Assembly: GCF_000012565.1 (NCBI RefSeq)
Contig: NC_007354.1
Span: 310,001-374,000, forward strand
Length of the DNA: 64,000 bases
Reading direction: 5' to 3'
Source: Ehrlichia canis str. Jake
GTDB lineage: Bacteria > Pseudomonadota > Alphaproteobacteria > Rickettsiales > Anaplasmataceae
The position numbers and the translations under genes were made by a program. Shown in pieces: positions 58,171-64,000 of this stretch (position 1 is the first letter of the stretch; the number at the start of each line of letters is the position of its first letter). Below the pieces are notes generated by a model, which searched no databases, was not told where the DNA came from, and was given only the letters and a program-made list of their open reading frames with translations.

Positions 58171-59193
58171 ATGGTAGGTTTACAATTAGAAAATGTCTTT
58201 TACAAATATAAAAAAGGTCAATTTTTATTAAATGACATTAATATAAATTGTAAGCAAGGTGAAGTTGTTTGTCTTCTTGGTCCTTCTGGATGTGGTAAAT
58301 CTACAATCCTAAAACTAATTGCTGGGTTAGAAGATTTACAATATGGTTCTATATGTATAAATGGTAAGGTTGTAGTTGACAGTAATTTCTGTATGCCTAC
58401 TGAAAAGCGTAATGTTGGCTTAATATTTCAACATCCTTCTCTATTTCCACATCAGACTGTTATTGAAAATGTAATGTTTGCTGTTAAAGATTCTTCTAAA
58501 ACACAAAAATTTAATATCGCATTAAGTATATTACAGTCTATTAATATGGTTGCATATAAAGATATGTATCCTGATATGCTTTCTGGAGGACAACAGCAGT
58601 TAATTACTATTGCTAGAGTAATTGCTCAAAGGCCGGAGGTAATATTATTGGATGAGCCATTTTCTAGCCTTGATACAGCATTGCGAATTAATATTAGAAG
58701 ACATGTGTTATCATTATTAAAATCTAAAAAAATCACTGTATTGCTTGTTACTCATGATCCGGAGGAAGCACTTGAAGTTGCTGATACAGTGTATATTATG
58801 CGGGATGGATATATAGTTCAGCATGGTACGCCATATGAGATATATTATAACCCTAGAGATCATATGTTAGCGCAATTTTTTGGTGAGGTTAATCATTTTG
58901 TTTGTACAGTAAAAGATTATTGTATAGAATTGCCGATAGGGAAAATACCAGCGCAATCTTTCGCTAATGGGGAAGAAGTAGTAGTTTGTATAAGACCTGA
59001 GGCAATAATTTCTCATTCAAATAATGGGATAAAAGCTGTAGTAAAACAGATAAAATTTTTTAATAATATGGTCTGTGTTTGTGTAGGTGATTGTTTGTAT
59101 TGGATGAGATTTGCTAATGTAGTTTTACCGCAGATTGGTGATACTATATTTATCTTGCTTGACTTAAATAAAATTTTATTATTTAAGGTATAG
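58171..59193 (+). CDS. fbpC: Iron(III) ABC transporter ATP-binding protein
   Basis: ATPase of a ferric-iron importer of the FbpABC type. About 340 residues: ABC domain with Walker A LLGPSGCGKSTILKLIAG, Q-loop GLIFQHPSLFPHQTV, signature MLSGGQQQLITIARVI, Walker B VILLDEPFSSLD and H-loop VLLVTHDPEEAL, then a TOBE-like C-terminal domain (VVVCIRPEAI). PTEKRNVGLIFQ is typical of the CUT1/Fe3+/spermidine group; a polyamine or other substrate cannot be excluded. I take the ATG at 58171, with AAAGG 9 bp upstream, over the TTG one codon earlier. Membrane and binding-protein partners are not next to it. tatA begins 25 bp downstream. Confidence 0.85.
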   Translation: MVGLQLENVFYKYKKGQFLLNDININCKQGEVVCLLGPSGCGKSTILKLIAGLEDLQYGSICINGKVVVDSNFCMPTEKRNVGLIFQHPSLFPHQTVIENVMFAVKDSSKTQKFNIALSILQSINMVAYKDMYPDMLSGGQQQLITIARVIAQRPEVILLDEPFSSLDTALRINIRRHVLSLLKSKKITVLLVTHDPEEALEVADTVYIMRDGYIVQHGTPYEIYYNPRDHMLAQFFGEVNHFVCTVKDYCIELPIGKIPAQSFANGEEVVVCIRPEAIISHSNNGIKAVVKQIKFFNNMVCVCVGDCLYWMRFANVVLPQIGDTIFILLDLNKILLFKV

Positions 59194-59218
59194 TTTTATA
59201 TTTTATAGGAGTTTTATT

Positions 59219-59389
59219 ATGACTTTAGGTCCATGGCAAATTTTTTTAATTTTAGTGATAATTTTAGTACTTTTTGGTGCAGGTAGATTACCAGATGTTA
59301 TGAGTGATTTAGGCAAAGGTATCCGTAATTTAAAACAAGAATTGAAAGATAATAAGTTAGCATCAACGGAAGACGAGCCAAATCGTTAG
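59219..59389 (+). CDS. tatA: Sec-independent protein translocase TatA
   Basis: 56-codon gene, translated by hand: MTLGPWQIFLILVIILVLFG then AGRLPDVMSDLGKGIRNLKQ and a charged tail ending EDEPNR. It has the family's single transmembrane helix, the FGxGRLP hinge and the amphipathic helix DLGKGIRNLKQELK. It forms the pore part of the twin-arginine export system with TatB and TatC. AGGAG lies 8 bp before the ATG. It is probably cotranscribed with fbpC; tatB and tatC are not in the window. Confidence 0.96.
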   Translation: MTLGPWQIFLILVIILVLFGAGRLPDVMSDLGKGIRNLKQELKDNKLASTEDEPNR

Positions 59390-59490
59390 CTGGGTTTATA
59401 AGATTTTTTTATTAAGTAAGATCATCCTTAATATAACTTGCCGTATAATTTTATGTCCTAACTTTTTATATTGATATATAAGGTCATAAG

Positions 59491-59520
59491 TCCTTTATTT
59501 GATGGTAAAGGATGTTTTGT
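59491..59520 (+). terminator. Terminator downstream of tatA
   Basis: TCCTTTA (59491-59497) and TAAAGGA (59506-59512) form a perfect 7-bp stem with an 8-nt loop, followed by TGTTTTGTTATTTTTC. About 100 bp after the tatA stop. Confidence 0.5.
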
Positions 59521-59629
59521 TATTTTTCAGATTTTTAATGTGCATTATTAATGGATCTGTGTAAAATTAGCTAATATTGTGTATACATTATATGTAAGTT
59601 ATTTAGCTGTTGGTTACTAGGGAGGTGGT

Positions 59630-60217
59630 GTGGATATTAATAAATTGATTAATATGTTTGCAAAATTACCTAATTTTGGACCATCTTCTTCCAGAAGGAT
59701 TGTGCTGCATTTACTTCGGAATAAAGAGGAGGTAATGTTGCCTTTAGCTTCTGGAATTCAGGATTTAGCATTTCAGACTAAGGAGTGTTCTGTATGCTTC
59801 AATATAGATGTAAAATCACCGTGTAGTATCTGTTCTGATACTAAACGTGATCATCAGTTATTATGTATAGTAGAAGAGCTGGGAGATTTATGGGCATTTG
59901 AGAAAGGAAAAATATATCAAGGAGTATACCATGTGTTAGGAGGGACTTTATCTGCAATTTATGGTATAGGACCTGATCAATTGAACTTAGATAATATTGT
60001 AGAAAGAATAAAAAAGTTTGACATAAAAGAAGTAATAATAGGTATAGGTAATACCATGGATGGGCAGGTAACTACTCATTATATAACTCAGATAGTTAAG
60101 GGATTAGGTATTAAGATAACTAGGTTAGCCTGTGGTATACCTATGGGTGGAGAAATAGATTATTTAGATGAAGGCACTTTAAGTGCAGCTTTGTCTTCTC
60201 GTTATGTTATATCTTAG
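59630..60217 (+). CDS. recR: Recombination protein RecR
   Basis: Works with RecF/RecO to load RecA on gapped DNA. 195 residues: N-terminal helix-hairpin-helix ([18 protein letters not shown]), four-cysteine zinc motif [16 protein letters not shown], Toprim domain ([25 protein letters not shown]) and a Walker-B-like C-terminus ending [10 protein letters not shown] use the GTG start at 59630, which a strong GGAGGT precedes by only 3-4 bp; the ATG at codon 9 (MFAKLPNFG) is possible but would shorten the HhH lead. Its last ~104 bp are the first unit of a six-copy 142-bp tandem array. Confidence 0.94.
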   Translation: MDINKLINMFAKLPNFGPSSSRRIVLHLLRNKEEVMLPLASGIQDLAFQTKECSVCFNIDVKSPCSICSDTKRDHQLLCIVEELGDLWAFEKGKIYQGVYHVLGGTLSAIYGIGPDQLNLDNIVERIKKFDIKEVIIGIGNTMDGQVTTHYITQIVKGLGIKITRLACGIPMGGEIDYLDEGTLSAALSSRYVIS

Positions 60218-60890
60218 ATAAAAACTTGATATAATTCAAATAATTAAAAACATTAAGATAACTGGATTAACCTGTGGTATACCTATGGGTGGAGAAATAG
60301 ATTATTTAGATGAAGGCACTTTAAGTGCAGCTTTGTCTTCTCGTTATGTTATATCTTAGATAAAAACTTGATATAATTCAAATAATTAAAAACATTAAGA
60401 TAACTGGATTAACCTGTGATATAGCCTATGGGTGGAGAAATAGATTATTTAGATGAAGGCACTTTAAGTGCAGCTTTGTCTTCTCGTTATGTTATATCTT
60501 AGATAAAAACTTGATATAATTCAAATAATTAAAAACATTAAGATAACTGGATTAACCTGTGGTATACCTATGGGCGGAGAAATAGATTATTTAGATGAAG
60601 GCACTTTAAGTGCAGCTTTGTCTTCTCGTTATGTTATATCTTAGATAAAAACTTGATATAATTCAAATAATTAAAAACATTAAGATAACTGGATTAACCT
60701 GTGGTATACCTATGGGCGGAGAAATAGATTATTTAGATGAAGGTACTTTAAGTGCAGCTTTGCCTTCTCGTTATGTTATATCTTAGATAAAAACTTGATA
60801 TAACTCAAATAATTAAAAACGTTAAGATAACTGGATTAACCTGTGGTATACCTGTGGATGGAGAATAGATTATTTAGGTGAAAGCACTTT
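60114..60890 (+). repeat. 142-bp tandem array made of the recR 3' end
   Basis: Units start at AGATAACT(A/G)G: 60114 (inside recR), 60256, 60398, 60541, 60683 and a partial unit at 60825. Period is 142 bp, with one of 143. Each full unit carries the last ~34 recR codons with the stop, then a 38-bp spacer (GATAAAAACTTGATATAATT and so on). Copies 2 to 5 are almost identical to one another; the recR copy differs from them by a few bases. Since 142 is not a multiple of three and each unit has a stop, recR is not extended. Confidence 0.97.
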
Positions 60891-61057
60891 TAGATGGATA
60901 AGCTTTTATTTTGAATTGAAATAGTTTGTGTATCGAAAATTTGTTTGTGTCATTATAAAAACTCAAGATTATTCTTTGTCGTGTTGAGTTAAAATTTATT
61001 TTTTTATAAAAACCTTATGTATTATCTAGATCTATGTTTATAATCCATAAATTTTAG
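60891..61057. other. Short non-coding spacer before the znuA stop
   Basis: Unique AT-rich sequence after the array. No gene or clear terminator. Confidence 0.35.
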
Positions 61058-61921
61058 CTATTCCTGTGACAAGCAATGTACCAAATTGTCTGTGATGTTT
61101 TGCATGATATTAAAATATGCATTATCTTCTGATGTGTTGCCTATTGGGTCAAGTACTTGAAATTTTACTTGATATTTTGAAAATAAATTCTTGACTTTAT
61201 CATTTGAAGATTCAGAAAAAATGCATTTTATTTTATTTTGAGTAACAATTTTTTTTATGTGCATTAATCTTTTTACACTAATATTTGTGTCATGGCTTGA
61301 AGAAAGTGCTGCTATAAAATTTAATCCGAAATATTTTTCAAAATATTGATAAGCATCATGAGTAACTATATAAGGTTTCGTTTTGACAGAACTGAGCATG
61401 TTACTTATTGTTTCTGTCTGTTGAGTAATTTGTGTAAGTGTTAAGTTTGCATTGTTAGTGTATTTTTCTGCATTCTCTGGGTCTGTTTGACATAAAACTA
61501 GCATTATATGCTTTACTATACTTTTTGCATTTTCTGGATTTAACCAAATGTGTAAATCATTTGATGTTGTGTGAATTTTATAAGAAAAATTGGTATCATA
61601 TCTTGATGGTAACAGTTCTACTACTTCTGAAAGCCTAACTAACTTTTTGTTATGTATTTTGTTTATGAAAGTTTCAAGGTGATTGTCTACATAAAATATG
61701 ATGTCGCTGTCTTGTAATTTCCTTTTATCTGATGGCTTTAACATGTAGTCATGTATAGAAACTGATTCATTAATTAAAAGAATGGGTTTTGTTACACCAT
61801 TAGTGACAGCATTAACTAGTGAATATATTGGGTTTATGGTTGCTATAATTCTTGGTACAGAATATCCTATAGTAGAGTCTAGTAATGTATAAAAAAATAA
61901 GAGAAAGACTATATGTTTCAT
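61058..61921 (-). CDS. znuA: Zinc ABC transporter substrate-binding protein
   Basis: Periplasmic cluster A-I metal-binding protein. 287 residues: signal peptide (MKHIVFLLFFYTLLDSTIGY), then RIIATINPIYSLVNAVTNGV. Histidine ligands are expected in ESVSIHDYMLKPSD, NDLHIWLNPENAK and YIVTHDAYQYFEKYF, and the late acidic ligand in PIGNTSEDNAYFN. The His/Asp-rich loop of E. coli ZnuA is absent. Zinc rather than manganese is the better guess from the three-His pattern, but Mn2+ is possible. Divergent with znuC; their starts overlap by 9 bp. Confidence 0.88.
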   Translation of the reverse strand: MKHIVFLLFFYTLLDSTIGYSVPRIIATINPIYSLVNAVTNGVTKPILLINESVSIHDYMLKPSDKRKLQDSDIIFYVDNHLETFINKIHNKKLVRLSEVVELLPSRYDTNFSYKIHTTSNDLHIWLNPENAKSIVKHIMLVLCQTDPENAEKYTNNANLTLTQITQQTETISNMLSSVKTKPYIVTHDAYQYFEKYFGLNFIAALSSSHDTNISVKRLMHIKKIVTQNKIKCIFSESSNDKVKNLFSKYQVKFQVLDPIGNTSEDNAYFNIMQNITDNLVHCLSQE

Positions 61922-62641
61922 AGGTTATTAAATAAAAGTAAAATTCTTGCATGTGATGATAAATCAGTCAATGACTATATTATAAATGTGAAAAATCTGT
62001 CATTTTTTTATTCTAAAAAGAAAGTTATAGATAATATTAGTTTTCGTGTGAAATTTGGTGAAATTATTACAATTTTAGGACCAAATGGTGGAGGAAAAAC
62101 AACATTAATTCGTATCTTAGTTGGGATATATAAGAATTATGTAGGACTTGTAGAATATGCAAAAGATTTTACTATAGGGTATTTGCCACAACATTTTAGT
62201 GTTAATTCTCTGATTCCAATGACAGTAGAGTATTTTTTGAATTCTAGTTATACTAATAGAAAAAGGAAGTTAGGGGTTGGTGATGTATTAAAGGATGTTA
62301 ATATTGAGAAAATATTGGATCGGCAAATGTCAGAAATATCTTATGGAGAGTTACAATTAGTTTTACTTGCAAGGTGTTTGATGTTAAATCCTGATTTAAT
62401 AATTTTGGATGAGCCTGTGAGTTGTATGGATATTAATGCAAAAAATAGCTTTTATAAGTTAATCAATAAGCTAATTTCTATATATAACTTAAGTGTAATC
62501 ATGACCTCTCATGACTTACATTTTGTAATGTCAAATTCCTATCGTGTTATATGTATTAATAAAAGTGTTTATTGCGAAGGATCACCAAGTGAAATTGTGA
62601 AAAATGAAAAGTTCTTAAAAATGTTTTCATCTTATGCTTAG
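61913..62641 (+). CDS. znuC: Zinc ABC transporter ATP-binding protein
   Basis: ATPase of the ZnuABC importer. 242 residues: Walker A ILGPNGGGKTTLIRILVG, Q-loop IGYLPQHFSV, Walker B LIILDEPVSCMD and H-loop VIMTSHDLHFVM. The signature is unusual, EISYGELQLVLLARCL instead of LSGGQ. With the ATG at 61913, the gene overlaps the znuA start by 9 bp on the other strand. A GTG at 61988 (VKNLSFFYS) would give 217 residues, still with the whole ABC domain, and leave a 66-bp spacer for promoters. I cannot decide between them. ubiB follows with an 8-bp overlap. Confidence 0.88.
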   Translation: MFHRLLNKSKILACDDKSVNDYIINVKNLSFFYSKKKVIDNISFRVKFGEIITILGPNGGGKTTLIRILVGIYKNYVGLVEYAKDFTIGYLPQHFSVNSLIPMTVEYFLNSSYTNRKRKLGVGDVLKDVNIEKILDRQMSEISYGELQLVLLARCLMLNPDLIILDEPVSCMDINAKNSFYKLINKLISIYNLSVIMTSHDLHFVMSNSYRVICINKSVYCEGSPSEIVKNEKFLKMFSSYA

Positions 62642-64000
62642 TATTTTCTCTAGTATAATTTCTTTACTTAATATATTGAGTATTTTAGTAAGGTATAACG
62701 TATTACCTTATACCTATTTTTTTGCTGACAGATCAATTAGAAGAAAATCCCAAGGAGAGAGGGTAACTATGGCTTTACAAAGGCTTGGGCCAATTTTTAT
62801 TAAATTTGGTCAATCTATGTCTTCTAGGGCTGATATTATTGGGGAAGAGATAGCAAATCACTTGTTGTGTTTATGTGATAAGTTACCAGCTTTTCCTTAT
62901 GCGGATGTTGTAAGAATTATTGAAGAAGATTTTAAATGTAATATAAGTGAAATGTTTTGTGAATTTGAACAAAAGCCAATTGCTGCTGCATCTATTGCAC
63001 AGGTGCATAAGGCTAAGGATATTGATGGAAATGTAAGAGCTGTAAAAGTTTTAAGGCCAAAAATTGAAAAAATTTTTGAAAGAGATATTAAACTAATGTT
63101 TTGGCTTGCAAGATTGGCGCAGTACTTTAGTAGATTTAGAAGATTTCAATTATTACAGCTTGTACAAACGTTTCGTGAAATCTGTAGAATGGAAATAGAT
63201 CTACGTTTTGAAGCTGCAAATGCTGAGGAATTGAGATCTAATATTCAAGATGATGATGGATGTTATGTACCAGAAGTGGATTGGACTAAGACAACTAGAC
63301 GTGTCTTAACTTTAGAGTGGGTAGATGCTGTACCAATATATAGTGTTTATAAGTCGGAAAATTGTGAAACATTGGTCAGGAATTTGATATTTTGTTTTTG
63401 TAATCAAGTGTATAGGGATAGATTCTTTCATGCAGATATGCATCCTGGTAATCTTATGGTAGATACAAAAGGAAGAATTGTAATTATAGATTTTGGTATT
63501 GTAGGAAGGTTAGATAAAGCTACCTGTATGTATGTTACTGAAATACTTGTAGGTTTTTTAAAAAAAGATTATCAATATGTTGCTGATATTCATTATAGAG
63601 CAGGATATGTTGATGCAAAATATAGTAGTTTTATTACAGCATGCCGTGCCATAGGTGAACCTATAGTTGGTAAAAATGCAGAAAATATATCTATTTCAAT
63701 GTTATTAACTCAGTTATTTAAAATTACTAGTGATTTTGATATGAAATTACAGCCTCAGCTTTTTCTATTACAAAAAACTACAGTATTGGTAGAAGGTGTA
63801 TGTAGACAATTATGTCCTGAAATTAATATGTGGAAGGTAGCGGAATTGTGGATGGAAAAGTATTCTATTGAGAAAAATAAGTATATTCAAAAGTTAAAAA
63901 GGTCTTACATATGTCAAACTATAAATGATATACCTTCGTTTATGAAAAAAGTTGATAAGAGTTTGGATGTAATTAGTAATTATCAAGAACTAAATAAAGC
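62634..64000 (+). CDS. ubiB: Ubiquinone biosynthesis kinase-like protein UbiB, cut by the window edge
   Basis: Protein-kinase-like/ADCK family protein needed for ubiquinone synthesis. About 455 codons are in the window with no stop, so the gene continues to the right. The N-terminal KxGQ motif is IFIKFGQSMSSRADI, the Ala-rich loop AAASIAQVHKAK, the catalytic-loop region FFHADMHPGNLM and the metal-binding VIIDFGIVG. The start ATG (62634) lies within the last codons of znuC, overlapping by 8 bp, so translation is probably coupled. A link to zinc import is not obvious; the pairing may be incidental. Confidence 0.9.
   Translation, partial: MLSIFSSIISLLNILSILVRYNVLPYTYFFADRSIRRKSQGERVTMALQRLGPIFIKFGQSMSSRADIIGEEIANHLLCLCDKLPAFPYADVVRIIEEDFKCNISEMFCEFEQKPIAAASIAQVHKAKDIDGNVRAVKVLRPKIEKIFERDIKLMFWLARLAQYFSRFRRFQLLQLVQTFREICRMEIDLRFEAANAEELRSNIQDDDGCYVPEVDWTKTTRRVLTLEWVDAVPIYSVYKSENCETLVRNLIFCFCNQVYRDRFFHADMHPGNLMVDTKGRIVIIDFGIVGRLDKATCMYVTEILVGFLKKDYQYVADIHYRAGYVDAKYSSFITACRAIGEPIVGKNAENISISMLLTQLFKITSDFDMKLQPQLFLLQKTTVLVEGVCRQLCPEINMWKVAELWMEKYSIEKNKYIQKLKRSYICQTINDIPSFMKKVDKSLDVISNYQELNK

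Noticed and set aside
60218-60890. Extra recR-like coding copies
   Set aside because: Each unit holds only the last ~34 codons plus a stop, without a start or domain; it is a non-coding tandem array.

Overview
The window is very AT-rich (coding regions by eye under about 32% G+C) and low in coding density. Its genes are those of an obligate intracellular alphaproteobacterium of the Anaplasmataceae, genus Ehrlichia: a PleC-type kinase, an FzlA-like GST, PpsR, a minimal DNA-repair set (mutL, recR, nth, uvrD, dprA), FbpC and Znu metal-uptake parts, a tandem-repeat protein, an ankyrin protein, and gyrA with alanine at the quinolone-determining serine. Long intergenic spaces filled with tandem repeats of about 100-180 bp, many of them copies of neighbouring gene 3' ends, fit Ehrlichia ruminantium best. 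The species call is an inference from style, not from a search.

Layout. 0-5.2 kb: ppsR, thiE between two inverted copies of a ~520-bp sequence, then a HlyC/CorC membrane protein. 5.3-9.7 kb: yggT-ftsK, followed by a decaying ~177-bp tandem array. 9.7-18.2 kb: an unknown polytopic membrane protein, argD, pleC, mutL, dprA. 18.3-20 kb: acpP-fabF. 21-25.7 kb: a divergent effector-like pair, a 461-aa protein with ~61-residue tandem repeats and a 933-aa ankyrin/transmembrane protein, with rpmG overlapping the latter's end. 25.9-28.8 kb: pgpA-like-dsbB-coq7, then a graveyard of decayed copies of ank, dsbB and coq7. 28.8-31.4 kb: mnmA and a PilT-family protein that has lost its Walker motifs. 31.8-39.1 kb: five consecutive, diverged paralogues of unknown function, four of them with an N-terminal membrane anchor. 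39.4-47.8 kb: uvrD, gyrA-nth, a TPR-like membrane protein, htpG. 49-55.8 kb: purB, tRNA-Gly(GCC), an unrecognised 951-aa protein, birA. 56.3-64 kb: fzlA-like, a lone DsbD N-terminal-type domain, fbpC-tatA, recR with a six-copy 142-bp array, divergent znuA/znuC, and ubiB running off the right edge.

How it fits together. Housekeeping genes are single or in two- to three-gene operons (acpP-fabF, yggT-ftsK, gyrA-nth, pgpA-like-dsbB-coq7, fbpC-tatA, znuC-ubiB) separated by hundreds of bases of non-coding DNA. The accessory part is the TRP/Ank pair, the five-paralogue cluster with the neighbouring PilT-like pseudo-ATPase, and the 951-aa orphan; these are candidate host-interaction or envelope genes. 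No CRISPR array, insertion sequence or prophage gene was seen.
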